Source of the DNA: Rhizobium sp. CB3090
GTDB lineage: Bacteria; Pseudomonadota; Alphaproteobacteria; Rhizobiales; Rhizobiaceae
Length of the DNA stretch: 64,000 nucleotides
Assembly: GCF_029714285.1 (NCBI RefSeq)
Contig: NZ_CP121663.1
Span: 806,001 to 870,000 of the forward strand
Reading direction: 5' to 3'
Both the position numbers and the translations under genes were made by a program. This document shows, piece by piece, positions 52,975-62,703 of this stretch (the first letter of the stretch is position 1; each line of letters opens with the position of its first letter). The notes beneath the pieces are model-generated. The model was not told where the DNA came from and searched no databases. It saw nothing but the letters and a program-made list of their open reading frames with translations.

Positions 52975-53640
52975 TCACGCCGCGATCTCCAACAGTCGGG
53001 TTGTAACGGATCGTATCGGCTTGGGGCGAACATAAAGCGGAGCCGAGACATTCAACATGCGCCGCATATTCGCCAGAACACGTTCCGAGACCTCGAATGC
53101 ACCACAGCAAACAGGATATTTCCCGTAGCCGTCGCAGCGGCCAAGTTCGTCCACTTCGGCACCGGCGCGCTTGTACACCCGCTTGAGATAGGGTTCGTAA
53201 TTGGAAATCATGGTATGGATGCCATGGTCGAGAGCGCATTCGCAAAGTGCGAGCAACAAAAGACTGAATGCCCGGCCGGCATCGATATCGGGAAAATCGT
53301 TCGCGATGGCAGCTTCGTCGATGCACATGCGCGTTCCTTCCCAGATTCCCGGGGCAACGAGATCGGTTGCGGCCGGAAACGTGTCCCTGAAGACGTCGTA
53401 GAGAAGTGTCGGCCCTGTCGTCGGCATGAGCCGCATCCCGCCATAGAGCCGCATACGCCGCTCGTCGCACCATACAAGATAAGCGGGGCCGAGAGCATCG
53501 TAGCTGTCGCGCTCGTAGGGTCCGACGACGGTTACGTCCCAGCCGAGCGTATCCGCGAAGATTTTCTTACGAAGACGGAACATCTGATCGAGGATGTTCG
53601 CATATTTATGATATTCATGTGCCTGAATAACTATGAACAT
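52975..53640 (-). CDS. cinI: Long-chain acyl-homoserine-lactone synthase (CinI)
   Basis: CinI makes 3-hydroxy-tetradecenoyl-homoserine lactone from acyl-ACP and SAM. The 221-residue protein has the LuxI invariant residues in QMFRLRKKIFADTLGWDV (Arg, Phe, Trp), ERDSYD, RLYGGMRLMPTTGP and WEGTRMCID, and its full length closely follows rhizobial CinI as I know it. Start at ATG 53640 behind GGAGG. Preceded by a palindrome shared with the cinR promoter and followed by cinS. Confidence 0.92.
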   Translation of the reverse strand: MFIVIQAHEYHKYANILDQMFRLRKKIFADTLGWDVTVVGPYERDSYDALGPAYLVWCDERRMRLYGGMRLMPTTGPTLLYDVFRDTFPAATDLVAPGIWEGTRMCIDEAAIANDFPDIDAGRAFSLLLLALCECALDHGIHTMISNYEPYLKRVYKRAGAEVDELGRCDGYGKYPVCCGAFEVSERVLANMRRMLNVSAPLYVRPKPIRSVTTRLLEIAA

Positions 53641-53714
53641 TTTCGCCTCCAACAGTTGCTGTCGTAAGGCAAGAATGGGCCGGAAAGCCGCGGTCGGAAA
53701 TCCCGCAAATGGAG

Positions 53715-53730
53715 CCCCTCATTTGAGGGG
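53715..53730. promoter_or_regulatory. Candidate CinR box before cinI
   Basis: CCCCTCATTTGAGGGG: 7-bp arms around TT, 75 nt before the cinI start and overlapping the last codons and stop of cinR. Nearly the same 16-mer stands before cinR. Confidence 0.7.
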
Positions 53731-54462
53731 ATTTACGAGGGGCGTGATGATGCGGAGCTGTACGGCTTTGGTCGTGGCAGCCGAGAGTGTGGCGCAGCCC
53801 AGCTTGAACCGCGCCGTCTTTAGATAATCACGCGTCGTATGCTCGGAAATGTCGAGAATCAGGGCAATGTCTTTGTAATCCTTGCCAAGCGCCGTCCAAT
53901 GCAGGCACTCGATTTCCCTTGGGCTCAGGGATGGCACAGGATCATGTTCGCCATAGAGTTCCAGCACAGCTTTGGTATGGATGAGATGAGCAAGCTCTGT
54001 CCATTCCTCCCGACAACCCGCGACCAATTCCTGCCATCTGTCGGCTGACAAAGCTGAATTGATAGAAAGCAACGACCGGCGTCTGGCCTTGTCGACGACG
54101 GGAATGGAGTAACCGTTGCCACCCAGCCCATGTTTCTGCGCATCGACCAACAGCGTGTAAGCTTCTGGCGTCGGCTCCACCTCGCTCCAATCGAACGGAA
54201 GTTGCCGCAGAAAGCCTTCCCTCACAACGGGGTCGATCTTCACGTAACCATTGAGAAGATACCGGGAGACCCAAGCATCGGGATAGGTCGTACGAACGAA
54301 CGGCGCGTCGATCGTATCCATAATCGTCTGCGCGAGATGATAAGTCACATAGTCGACGTGATATGCCGCCTGCAGAGATCGAATGGCGGTGTCGACATTG
54401 GGCGCCGCTTTGATCTCATTGAAGGCGTGCTCAAACCTTGGGTTGTCTGACGTTCCCCGCAT
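53719..54462 (-). CDS. cinR: LuxR-family quorum-sensing regulator (CinR)
   Basis: A 247-residue regulator with the autoinducer-binding domain ([39 protein letters not shown]) and a C-terminal LuxR helix-turn-helix ([36 protein letters not shown]). With bound long-chain AHL it activates cinI. It lies directly upstream of cinI, the usual rhizobial order. AGGTG precedes the ATG. Confidence 0.92.
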   Translation of the reverse strand: MRGTSDNPRFEHAFNEIKAAPNVDTAIRSLQAAYHVDYVTYHLAQTIMDTIDAPFVRTTYPDAWVSRYLLNGYVKIDPVVREGFLRQLPFDWSEVEPTPEAYTLLVDAQKHGLGGNGYSIPVVDKARRRSLLSINSALSADRWQELVAGCREEWTELAHLIHTKAVLELYGEHDPVPSLSPREIECLHWTALGKDYKDIALILDISEHTTRDYLKTARFKLGCATLSAATTKAVQLRIITPLVNPLK

Positions 54463-54522
54463 GATGCGTCACCTGGATTTCATACTATCTTACCGCGAGA
54501 TTGGTTCCACAAACAAGAGCAT

Positions 54523-54538
54523 CCCCGCATATGAGGGG
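54523..54538. promoter_or_regulatory. Candidate CinR box before cinR
   Basis: CCCCGCATATGAGGGG, palindromic except for one pair, 61 nt before the cinR start and 50 nt before the divergent small ORF. It shares 14 of 16 bases with the cinI-proximal box. Confidence 0.65.
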
Positions 54539-54587
54539 AATGACGTTAACGAAGGCAGTCGTATATCCTTACGTTAGGTGAAGGAAG

Positions 54588-54812
54588 ATGAGCCAAAGCA
54601 AGATGGGCCAAACGGACGAAGCCGAGGAGGCGGTGAGCCAAGCTGCCAGTGGATTGAAAACGAGCTGGCACGATATGGCCGGCTCGGAAGCGCTGATACG
54701 GGCTCTGATCGCCGAACGAAGCCAACGGACAAGCGAAGCGCTGTTTTGGGTTCGGGTCTATCATGCTCTATCCCCCGAGACGGTCGATCCAATCCCTTCT
54801 TTTTTTCGATAG
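54588..54812 (+). CDS. Small hypothetical protein divergent from cinR (74 aa)
   Basis: A 74-residue helical protein (ASGLKTSWHDMAGSEALIRALIAERSQRTSEALFWVRVYHALSP) with GAAGGAAG directly before the ATG. Its composition looks protein-like, but I do not recognise the family. A CinR-type palindrome lies 50 nt upstream, so it may be quorum-controlled. Confidence 0.55.
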   Translation: MSQSKMGQTDEAEEAVSQAASGLKTSWHDMAGSEALIRALIAERSQRTSEALFWVRVYHALSPETVDPIPSFFR

Positions 54813-55254
54813 AACCGCTGTTCCGCCGGGATCTGCGAATAGGCGGTCCCTACCCTGAAGCAGGGCGCACGGACCTTCGCGACGCCCCGCCGCCCAACAA
54901 GCCTGCCACTATCTATCAGTCCGCCGGTCGCTTTCAACCGCTGCTGATCGCTAAGCCACGCGGTTCTGCCAATGAGGCTGAGTGTCAGGGCAGACGAAAA
55001 GGCTGAATTCCCTCGCGATTTCTCATAAGCACGAAGCAAACGTCACAAACCATGTGATCTTGTTAGTTTATGCTGTTATGAATTTTGATGGAATGTTATG
55101 GGCTTTCCATGACGTTTCCGGGAGGTTCCTGTCATTCTTGATCTACGCATCCGGCTACAACGCTTGTAACCACCCTCCGATGCAATCGAAATGACACCCC
55201 GCTAAGTATCAAAATGATCGCAGTCGCTCGCAATGCTAAAGGGAGAGAGCTTGA
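54813..55254. other. Gap upstream of the aldolase gene
   Basis: 442 nt without a supported gene. The second half is AT-rich and should hold the aldolase promoter; the frame that continues from 54578 has no protein-like content. No clear palindrome or terminator seen. Confidence 0.4.
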
Positions 55255-56319
55255 ATGGCACGCATCACATTGAGACAGTTGCTCGATGACGCAGCAGAAC
55301 ATGGTTATGGCGTACCCGCGTTCAATATCAACAATATGGAACAGGCGCTCGCCATCATGGAGGCTGCCGATGCTGTCAACGCGCCCGTCATCATGCAGGC
55401 ATCGCGCGGCGCCAGAGCCTATGCCAACGACATCATGCTGAAACATATGATGGATGCCGTCGCCGAGATCTATCCTCACATCCCGCTTTGCATCCATCTG
55501 GACCATGGCAACGATCCGTCCAGTTGCATGACGGCCATTCAGGCCGGTTTCACCTCGGTGATGATGGACGGTTCTCTGAAGGCCGACGCCAAGACACCGG
55601 CCGATTGGGAATACAATGTCGGCGTCACGAAGACAGTCACCGATATGGCGCATCTCGGTGGCATATCGGTGGAGGGAGAGCTCGGGGTCCTCGGCTCGCT
55701 GGAGACTGGCATGGGCGAAGCGGAGGACGGCCATGGCGCCGAAGGCAAGCTCTCGCACGACCAGCTTCTGACCAACCCCGAGGAGGCGGTCAAATTCGTA
55801 CGGGAAACGAAGGTCGATGCCTTGGCGATCGCCATGGGCACCTCGCATGGCGCCTACAAGTTCTCCCGTAAGCCCGACGGCAAGGTGCTGGCGATGAATG
55901 TGATCGAAGAGATCCATCGCAAATTGCCGAATACGCATCTGGTGATGCACGGCTCCTCTTCCGTTCCGGAAGAACTGCAGGAGATCATCAACAAGTACGG
56001 CGGTCAGATGAAGCCCACTTGGGGCGTGCCGGTCGAAGAGATCCAGCGCGGCATCAAGAACGGTGTGCGCAAGATCAACATCGATACCGACGGCCGCATG
56101 GCGATGACGGGCCAGATTCGCCGCGTGCTGCAGGAAGATCCGAGCGAGTTCGACCCGCGGAAATATATGAAGCCCGCAATGGCGGCGCTGACGAAGCTTT
56201 GCAAGGAACGCTTCGAGCAGTTTGGAACGGCAGGTCATGCGACACGCATCCAGCCGCTATCGGTCTCGGAAATGGCCAAGCGCTACAAGTCCGGTGCGCT
56301 CGATCCGGTCTTCTCCTAA
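55255..56319 (+). CDS. Class II fructose-bisphosphate aldolase (CbbA/FbaB type)
   Basis: A 354-residue zinc aldolase that cleaves fructose-1,6-bisphosphate (or related ketose bisphosphates). Metal-ligand and substrate motifs are [54 protein letters not shown] and [11 protein letters not shown], characteristic of the long class IIB/CbbA type. GGGAGAG ribosome site. It lies 480 nt upstream of eryR-tpiB-rpiB; in some rhizobia an aldolase gene accompanies the erythritol locus. Confidence 0.93.
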   Translation: MARITLRQLLDDAAEHGYGVPAFNINNMEQALAIMEAADAVNAPVIMQASRGARAYANDIMLKHMMDAVAEIYPHIPLCIHLDHGNDPSSCMTAIQAGFTSVMMDGSLKADAKTPADWEYNVGVTKTVTDMAHLGGISVEGELGVLGSLETGMGEAEDGHGAEGKLSHDQLLTNPEEAVKFVRETKVDALAIAMGTSHGAYKFSRKPDGKVLAMNVIEEIHRKLPNTHLVMHGSSSVPEELQEIINKYGGQMKPTWGVPVEEIQRGIKNGVRKINIDTDGRMAMTGQIRRVLQEDPSEFDPRKYMKPAMAALTKLCKERFEQFGTAGHATRIQPLSVSEMAKRYKSGALDPVFS

Positions 56320-56802
56320 AGCCATTCCAATAAAGCCGCGGAGCGATTTTCAGAGCTGAATTGCTCAGAGATGCGCCGGCTCAGCCCTCGCTGGGCCGGA
56401 TCAGATGTTCGTCAACCGGAAGCCGGGCCGACTGTGGTTCTGGCTTCCGGAAACAGCCGCGCGGCCCGTCGTCCGGCCGTCGGCCATGAAATGTCGACAT
56501 GATCGTGACGACGTCTTCGATCTCAGCCGTAAGGCCTTTGTTCCGTCCATCCAAGCGCTTCGGGGGCAATTACACCCATGTCGCCCAAGCCTTTTCGCCC
56601 CGGCTGACGCCGTTGCGAAGGCAGAGGCCATTCGCGCAGTCCTCAAGAGCAGGTGCCTCTACTGTCTGATTACCGACGAACGAACCGCGCAGGCGCTTCT
56701 GCAACCTCTCACGCCACATGAAATTATAACAAATTAACAAAACTAATGTGGAACTGTGTGATAAACGTGTTACATTCCGCGGCATCGATCTGGAGCATCA
56801 GG
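56320..56802. other. Gap between aldolase and eryR-like gene
   Basis: About 480 nt. Open frames of up to 110 codons (56405-56737) have no ribosome site and unlikely composition. The last 90 nt are AT-rich with AATGT...ACATT repeats around 56742-56774, likely the promoter of the DeoR-family gene. Confidence 0.4.
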
Positions 56803-57567
56803 GTGAAACGAGAAGAACGGCAACAATCGATCATCAACTTGCTCGTCGAGCATAAGAGCGTCGACCTCGACGACCTAGCCGATCGCTTTGCTGTGTCGAA
56901 GATGACCATTCATCGCGATCTCGACGACCTCGAACAGGCCGGCGTCGTCCGTAAGATCCGGGGCGGCGCGACGATCGATGCGGGGATGCAGTTCGAAAGC
57001 GACTTCCGCATCCGCGAACGCCAAGGCAATGAGGCCAAGATCGCAATGGCGCGTCGCGCGCTGGAACTTATCGAGCCGGGCATGACAGTCATGGTCAACG
57101 ACGGCTCCATGGCCGCCGTTCTCGGCGAGATGTTGTTGCAGAAGCGTCCGCTGACGCTGATCACCAACAATGCCGCGATCATCGAGAGGCTGAAGAACGA
57201 AAGCGGCATCACGCTGATCGCGTTAGGGGGCATATACTCACAGAAATTCAACGCGTTTCTGGGGGTTGTGACCGAGGAAGCGCTGTTTCGCCTCAGGGCG
57301 GATATCGCCTTTATCTCGACGCCGGCCGTTTCCGGCACCCTCGCCTATCACATGGACGACAATGTCGTACGCGCGAAACGCGCTATGATCGCATCTGCGA
57401 GCAAGACCTGCCTGCTGGTCAATCACCAGCGCATCGGACACACCGCCCTGCATGTCATGGCCGATCTCTCCGCTTTCGACGCCATTATTACCGACAGCGC
57501 ACCCGAGCCCGCCGCCGCCAAAGAGCTCGAACGCGCCAACATCAACCTGATCATCGCCTCGGATTAG
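56803..57567 (+). CDS. eryR: DeoR-family regulator, EryR-like
   Basis: A 254-residue DeoR-type repressor: N-terminal winged helix (KREERQQSIINLLVEHKSVDLDDLADRFAVSKMTIHRDLDDLEQAGVVRKIRGGA) and C-terminal DeoR sensor domain (LITNNAAIIERL, GVVTEEALFRLRADIAFIS). I start at GTG 56803, 7 nt after GGAG; the longer frame adds unrelated residues. It heads tpiB-rpiB, the layout of eryR-tpiB-rpiB in Sinorhizobium and Rhizobium, where it represses until erythritol products appear. Confidence 0.85.
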   Translation: MKREERQQSIINLLVEHKSVDLDDLADRFAVSKMTIHRDLDDLEQAGVVRKIRGGATIDAGMQFESDFRIRERQGNEAKIAMARRALELIEPGMTVMVNDGSMAAVLGEMLLQKRPLTLITNNAAIIERLKNESGITLIALGGIYSQKFNAFLGVVTEEALFRLRADIAFISTPAVSGTLAYHMDDNVVRAKRAMIASASKTCLLVNHQRIGHTALHVMADLSAFDAIITDSAPEPAAAKELERANINLIIASD

Positions 57568-57575
57568 AAGACGAC

Positions 57576-58358
57576 ATGAGCGCCGCACCTCGATATTGGG
57601 TTGGAACCAGTTGGAAGATGAACAAGACGCTGGCGGAAGCCAGCAGCTATGCGGAGACGCTACGCGCCACCGATAGCGAAAGGGATCCGGCGATCCAGCG
57701 TTTCATCATTCCGCCGTTTACGGCGGTGCGGCAGGTCAAGGCTCTGCTTGCCGGCACATCGGTCAAGGTGGGTGCGCAGAATATGCACTGGGCCGATGAG
57801 GGTGCCTGGACCGGCGAGATTTCTCCCCTCATGCTCAGGGATTGCAATCTCGATATCGTCGAGCTCGGCCATTCCGAACGCCGCGAGCATTTTGGCGAGA
57901 CCGACGAGACCGTCGGCCTGAAGACCGAAGCCGCTATACGCCACGGCCTGATCCCGCTCATCTGCATCGGCGAGACGCTGGCCGACCGGGAAAGCGGCCG
58001 GGCGACCGATATTTTGAAAACCCAGGTTCTCGGCGCTTTTTCGAAGCTGTCCGAGGCGCAGAAGGCCGCACAGATCCTTCTTGCCTACGAACCTGTCTGG
58101 GCAATCGGCGAAAGAGGAATTCCCGCCTCGCCAGACTATGCCGATGCACGCCATGCCGAGATCATATCGGTCGCGCAGGATGTGCTCGGTCGCAAAATCC
58201 CCTGTCTTTACGGGGGATCGGTCAATCCCGAGAACTGCGAAGAACTCATATCGTGCCCGCATATCGACGGGCTTTTCATCGGTCGTTCTGCCTGGAGCGC
58301 TGAGGGTTATCTCGGCATCCTTGCCCAATGCGCCGCCAAACTCCAAGGAGACAAATGA
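57576..58358 (+). CDS. tpiB: Triose-phosphate isomerase paralogue, TpiB/EryH type
   Basis: A 260-residue TIM-barrel isomerase. Catalytic Lys14 (TSWKMNK), His ([13 protein letters not shown]) and Glu (AYEPVWAIG) are present, with the phosphate loop GGSVNP. The opening TSWKMNK instead of GNWKMN and the link to eryR and rpiB mark it as the erythritol-pathway enzyme (EryH in Brucella), which isomerises L-erythrulose-1-P to D-erythrulose-4-P. It begins 8 nt after eryR. Confidence 0.9.
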   Translation: MSAAPRYWVGTSWKMNKTLAEASSYAETLRATDSERDPAIQRFIIPPFTAVRQVKALLAGTSVKVGAQNMHWADEGAWTGEISPLMLRDCNLDIVELGHSERREHFGETDETVGLKTEAAIRHGLIPLICIGETLADRESGRATDILKTQVLGAFSKLSEAQKAAQILLAYEPVWAIGERGIPASPDYADARHAEIISVAQDVLGRKIPCLYGGSVNPENCEELISCPHIDGLFIGRSAWSAEGYLGILAQCAAKLQGDK

Positions 58359-58813
58359 TGAAGCTTGCAATCGCAGGAGACAGCGCCGGCGAAGGCCTGG
58401 CAAAAATTCTCGCCGAACATCTGAAGGACCGCTACGACGTGCAGGAAGTCTCGCGTACCGACACCGGTCCCGATGCCTTCTACGCGAACCTTGCCGATCG
58501 CGTCGCCTCGGGCGTCATCGATGGCACCTATGACAAGGCGATCCTCGTCTGCGGCACCGGCATCGGCGTCAGCATCTCGGCCAACAAGGTGCCCGGCATC
58601 CGCGCAGCACTGACACATGACACTTATTCGGCCGAACGTGCAGCACTTTCGAACAACGCGCAGATCATCACGATGGGCTCGCGCGTCATCGGACCGGAAC
58701 TTGCCAAGGCCATCGCCGACACCTTCCTGGCGCATACATTCGACGAGCAGGGCCGCTCGGCCGGAAACGTCAAGGCAATCAACGACGTCGACGCGAAATA
58801 TAACGCGCATTGA
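58355..58813 (+). CDS. rpiB: Ribose-5-phosphate isomerase B paralogue, RpiB/EryI type
   Basis: A 152-residue RpiB-fold isomerase beginning [23 protein letters not shown], with the active-site segment [21 protein letters not shown] and [24 protein letters not shown]. In erythritol catabolism the EryI form converts D-erythrulose-4-P to D-erythrose-4-P. The ATG overlaps the tpiB stop, preceded by AAGGAG, so the two are coupled. It ends the operon. Confidence 0.92.
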   Translation: MMKLAIAGDSAGEGLAKILAEHLKDRYDVQEVSRTDTGPDAFYANLADRVASGVIDGTYDKAILVCGTGIGVSISANKVPGIRAALTHDTYSAERAALSNNAQIITMGSRVIGPELAKAIADTFLAHTFDEQGRSAGNVKAINDVDAKYNAH

Positions 58814-59064
58814 TTTGCCGTCGTGTGTCGTGGCTCTCCGAGCGGCACGCGGCGCGTAAATCGCCCTGCATCGCCACACCAATTTGCCGTTGGGGATGAC
58901 AACGCCTGGTTCGTCGATTATAAGGTTCCTGCGACCCATGAGGGAGATCGATTAGATGAGACATTTCGGCACCAATCAACGCTGAACAGCGATGCCGAAT
59001 GCGGACTGCTGTTCAGTCCATCCTTGTCTAACAATATGATCTCTCGTGCCCTTGGAGGGCATTC

Positions 59065-60786
59065 ATGTTTCGTCGCTTCTTTTCCTATTATGCGCGCTAT
59101 AAAACCTTATTTTTCTTGGATTTTGGCTGCGCTGTTGTCGCCGGCCTCCTGGAACTGGGCTTTCCGTTGGCGGTCAAGCTCTTTGTCGATGAGCTGCTGC
59201 CAAGTCGTGACTGGGGTCTGATTGCAACGACCGCTGCATTGCTGCTGGTCGTCTATGCGCTGAACACCGCCCTGATGGCCGTGGTCAACTATTGGGGCCA
59301 TGCGCTCGGCATCTCGATTGAATCCGACATGCGTCGTCAGGCCTTCGACCACATCCAGAAGCTCTCATTCCGTTATTTCGACAACAACAGAACCGGGCAT
59401 CTGATCACTCATGTCACCAAGGATCTCGAGGAGGTGGGCGAAATCGCCCATCACGGACCCGAGGACGTTTTCATCGCCATTATGACTTTCATCGGCGCCT
59501 TCCTGCTGATGTTTTCGGTGCATTGGAAGCTGGCGCTGCTGACGACCGTCATCGTGCCGTTCATGACATGGCTGGTCAGCCGCTACGGCGCGAAGATGAC
59601 ATTGAACTGGCGGAGCCTGTTCACCAAGGTCGGTGACTTCAACATCCGCGTACAGGAGAGCGTCGGCGGTATCCGTGTCGTCAAGGCTTTCGCCAATGAG
59701 GATTACGAAAGCCGGCTGTTTGCCCGCAACAATGAGGACTATAAGGCCACCAAGCTCAACGCCTATGCCTATATGACGGCGAGCATCGCGCTCAGCTATT
59801 TCAGCACGCGCCTCGTGCAGCTCGTGGTGATGGTGGCTGGAACCTGGTTCGTCGTTTCCGGCGAGCTGACCTATGGCGGCTTTGTCAGCTTCCTGCTGCT
59901 GATCAACGTCTTCTTCCACCCGATCGACAAGATCACCTCGTTGCTTGAAATGTATCCGAAGGGCATTGCCGGCTTCAGACGCTTCCTGTCGCTGATTGAC
60001 ACACAGCCCGATCTCGCCGACCGATCGAACGCGATTGCGGTCGACCATCTCAAAGGCGATATCGTCTATAAGAACGTGAGCTTCGGCTATTCGGATCAGG
60101 GTACGATCTTCGACGGCCTGAACTTGACTATATCGGCTGGAGAGACCATCGCCTTCGTCGGCGCTTCGGGAACTGGCAAGACGACGATCTGCTCGCTGCT
60201 GCCGCGCTTCTACGATGTGACGGGCGGCAGCATTACCATCGACGGCATCGACATCCGCGATATGACGCAGGCCTCCTTGCGTAGCCAGATCGGCATCGTG
60301 CAGCAGGACGTGTTCCTGTTCGGATCGACCATTCGCGAGAACATCGCCTATGGAAAGCTCGGCGCGACCGATCAGGACATCATGGAGTCGCTGCGTCGCG
60401 CATCGCTCGACGAATTCGTCCGCTCCCTGCCCGACGGCCTGGACACGTCGACCGGCGAACGCGGTGTGAAAATGTCGGGTGGGCAGAAGCAGCGTCTTGC
60501 CATCGCGCGCATCTTCCTCAAGAACCCGCCGATCCTGATCCTCGATGAGGCAACGTCCGCGCTCGACACGGCAACCGAGTTTGCCATCCAACAGGCGCTG
60601 GCGGACCTCTCGAAGGGACGCACGACCCTGGTGGTGGCGCATCGGCTGACGACCATCCGCAATGCCGATCGCATCATTGTCATGGGGCCGAACGGCATTG
60701 CGGAGCAGGGATCGCACGCGGAGCTGCTGGCTCGCGGCGGTGGCTATGCCGGGCTTCACAGCGCTCAGTTCGATACGCTCCCATGA
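59065..60786 (+). CDS. ABC exporter half-transporter (membrane plus ATPase)
   Basis: A 573-residue type-IV exporter: six N-terminal helices (about 1-310) and an ATPase domain with Walker A GASGTGKT, signature MSGGQKQR and Walker B ILILDEATSALD. It acts as a homodimer or with a partner to export lipids, drugs or peptides; the cargo is unknown. TTGGAGGG ribosome site. It stands alone, 250 nt after rpiB. Confidence 0.93.
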   Translation: MFRRFFSYYARYKTLFFLDFGCAVVAGLLELGFPLAVKLFVDELLPSRDWGLIATTAALLLVVYALNTALMAVVNYWGHALGISIESDMRRQAFDHIQKLSFRYFDNNRTGHLITHVTKDLEEVGEIAHHGPEDVFIAIMTFIGAFLLMFSVHWKLALLTTVIVPFMTWLVSRYGAKMTLNWRSLFTKVGDFNIRVQESVGGIRVVKAFANEDYESRLFARNNEDYKATKLNAYAYMTASIALSYFSTRLVQLVVMVAGTWFVVSGELTYGGFVSFLLLINVFFHPIDKITSLLEMYPKGIAGFRRFLSLIDTQPDLADRSNAIAVDHLKGDIVYKNVSFGYSDQGTIFDGLNLTISAGETIAFVGASGTGKTTICSLLPRFYDVTGGSITIDGIDIRDMTQASLRSQIGIVQQDVFLFGSTIRENIAYGKLGATDQDIMESLRRASLDEFVRSLPDGLDTSTGERGVKMSGGQKQRLAIARIFLKNPPILILDEATSALDTATEFAIQQALADLSKGRTTLVVAHRLTTIRNADRIIVMGPNGIAEQGSHAELLARGGGYAGLHSAQFDTLP

Positions 60787-60998
60787 TGCGGCGGCATTGG
60801 AGCGATCAAGCCCGGCAGAGCGTCCTTCCGGGGCATCCCATTTCTTCCGATGGGGCCTCAGCCACTGCCACGAAGGCGGACAAATAAGTGTCTGGACGGG
60901 TTCCGGAAAGAGCCCGTCTCGCCTACGATCGAAGCGGTTGGCACTCTGCAAATTCTGCCCGGAGCCGGAAATGGCCTCAGCGTCGAAAGAGAAGAACA

Positions 60999-61592
60999 AT
61001 GGATGATCTGTTCCCCGCGACCTCGATGCCCGACCGGGATTGGTGGGCGGCCCTTTGGCCGCGGCCAGCGGAGGTTCTGACTAGTCTTGGCATCCGGCCC
61101 GACATGACCGTGCTCGACCTCTGTTGCGGTGATGGTTATTTTACCGCGCCGCTTGCCCGTCTCGTCGATGGAGGTGTCTATGCCCTTGATCTGGATTCGG
61201 GGATGATCGAGCAGGCAAAAATCGAGGTCGAACGCCTTGGCGGGACTGTCCGCCAATGGATCAACGCCGATGCGCGCGAGATCGCATCGCTGCTGCCGGA
61301 GCCGGTCGACTATGTGTTGATGGCCAATACATTCCATGGCGTGCCGGACAAACCGGGTCTGGCACGGGCAGTCTGGCATATTTTGCGGCCGGGAGGCTTG
61401 TTTACGATCGTCAACTGGCATCCGATCCCCAGGGAGCAAACGGTCGTGGTGGGTCAGCCGCGCGGCCCGAGTACGGACATGCGCATGTCGCCTGACGCCG
61501 TGCGAAAGATCGTCGAGCCAGCGGGATTTCGTACCGCCCGCATCGAGGAACTACCGCCCTATCACTACGGCATCATCCTGGAGCGCCTGTAG
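60999..61592 (+). CDS. SAM-dependent methyltransferase, class I
   Basis: A 197-residue methyltransferase with SAM motifs VLDLCCGDGYFTAPLA (motif I), VYALDLDSGMIEQA (motif II) and VDYVLMANTFHGV, then HILRPGGLFTIVNW. Substrate unknown. I start at ATG 60999, where the conserved domain begins; the ribosome site (AAGAGAAG) is moderate. Convergent with the stress-protein gene. Confidence 0.87.
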   Translation: MDDLFPATSMPDRDWWAALWPRPAEVLTSLGIRPDMTVLDLCCGDGYFTAPLARLVDGGVYALDLDSGMIEQAKIEVERLGGTVRQWINADAREIASLLPEPVDYVLMANTFHGVPDKPGLARAVWHILRPGGLFTIVNWHPIPREQTVVVGQPRGPSTDMRMSPDAVRKIVEPAGFRTARIEELPPYHYGIILERL

Positions 61593-61631
61593 CGGCGAAC
61601 ACCGTCCTTTTCTTCCAGCAGGGCGCAAGGG

Positions 61632-62531
61632 CTAGTGCTTCATCATCAGCGGAAGCGCACTATGCGACAGGAGGTGGCGCGTGACACGGCCGAGAAGCAG
61701 TTCCAGAAGATATCCGTGTTTGAATGCGCCGATCAGTAGGCATGTCGCGCTCGCGGACCCGGCAAAGTCGAGGATCGTTTCTCCGACCGACCGGCCTCCG
61801 GAACCGATCGCGACCACCTCACCCTCAAGGCCGAGCCGATCAAGCAACTCCCTCGCCGTGCGCTGGTAGCTTCCGTCAGCCTTATCTTTGACAGACAGAA
61901 CCGTGATGCGATCGGCGGCAGCTAGCCAGCGTCTTGCCGTGACGACGGTGCGTTGCGCATGTTCATGCGGTTTCCAGCCGATCACGACATGGCCCAGCAG
62001 ATTGCCGGCATACGCTCCGGAAGGCGGCACCAACACCAGCTTGTGTTCCTTGAACAGGAGATCATAAAACGCGTCGCGGGCATCCATGTTGCCGTGGCAT
62101 GGAGCGACGACCAGCGCCGTCTCATGGCATTCGGCCGTCACACAGCGGTCTAGGTCGCCGCGGCAATCATCCAGCAACAGGCTTTCGCGGTCGGGCCGGT
62201 CCCGCTTCCAGTCCGCAAAAGCACCCGCAACCCTCTCGAATCTTTGGTTCGGAGAGTTTTCGTCCATGTCTCGCAGTATCTGCAGGTCGACTTCCTCGGG
62301 CGCGGCGATCATCCTTTCGGGATCGGCACCGATATGAGCTGCCGCCATGCTGCCGTGAACGGCGCGTGCGGCGTCCTCGGCAATATCCAGGCAGTTCCGG
62401 ACAGTGGCGGGATCGGGCAGCAGCGCGAGAACATCGGCATGGACGGTCACTTCACGCACACTATCGGCCAACATGAGACCGACTCCTTGCGGTGGCGGTT
62501 TCGCGTCACTTCCATGTGTTGGCGGGCTCAT
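61632..62531 (-). CDS. Tandem-domain universal stress protein (UspA superfamily)
   Basis: A 299-residue protein with two Usp folds; the second ends in the ATP-binding pattern (GSGGRSVGETILDFAGSASATCLLIGAF, then GRVTRHLLSHSALPLMM). Such tandem proteins resemble UspE and are produced in stress or low oxygen. GGAGG stands 9 nt before ATG 62531. No partner gene is evident. Confidence 0.88.
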   Translation of the reverse strand: MSPPTHGSDAKPPPQGVGLMLADSVREVTVHADVLALLPDPATVRNCLDIAEDAARAVHGSMAAAHIGADPERMIAAPEEVDLQILRDMDENSPNQRFERVAGAFADWKRDRPDRESLLLDDCRGDLDRCVTAECHETALVVAPCHGNMDARDAFYDLLFKEHKLVLVPPSGAYAGNLLGHVVIGWKPHEHAQRTVVTARRWLAAADRITVLSVKDKADGSYQRTARELLDRLGLEGEVVAIGSGGRSVGETILDFAGSASATCLLIGAFKHGYLLELLLGRVTRHLLSHSALPLMMKH

Positions 62532-62703
62532 CAGATCGGACCTCCTTTCGCGATGCTTCCGTATCGCTCCTGGTCCAATCGGCCGATTTTAGTCCCACAT
62601 CGAATGGCCCGCAACGTCGCAAGTCTTCTCCTTTCATCCGATCAAGCTTGCAATCGCGTACAGACAAAAGGATCGAGCACATCGATGAAAGGTTGAATCC
62701 TTA

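Noticed and set aside
54578..55006. 142-codon frame starting at GTG near the cinR-divergent ORF
   Set aside because: Low-complexity, charged composition; the overlapping 74-codon frame has better start and composition.
55132..56238. 368-codon minus-strand frame opposite the class II aldolase
   Set aside because: His/Arg/Gly-rich composition typical of an antisense shadow; the aldolase has all family motifs.
56405..56737. 110-codon frame between aldolase and eryR
   Set aside because: No ribosome site, no conserved motif and biased composition; it could be a decayed gene but nothing supports that.
59365..60999. 544-codon minus-strand frame opposite the ABC exporter
   Set aside because: Antisense shadow of a protein with intact Walker and signature motifs.
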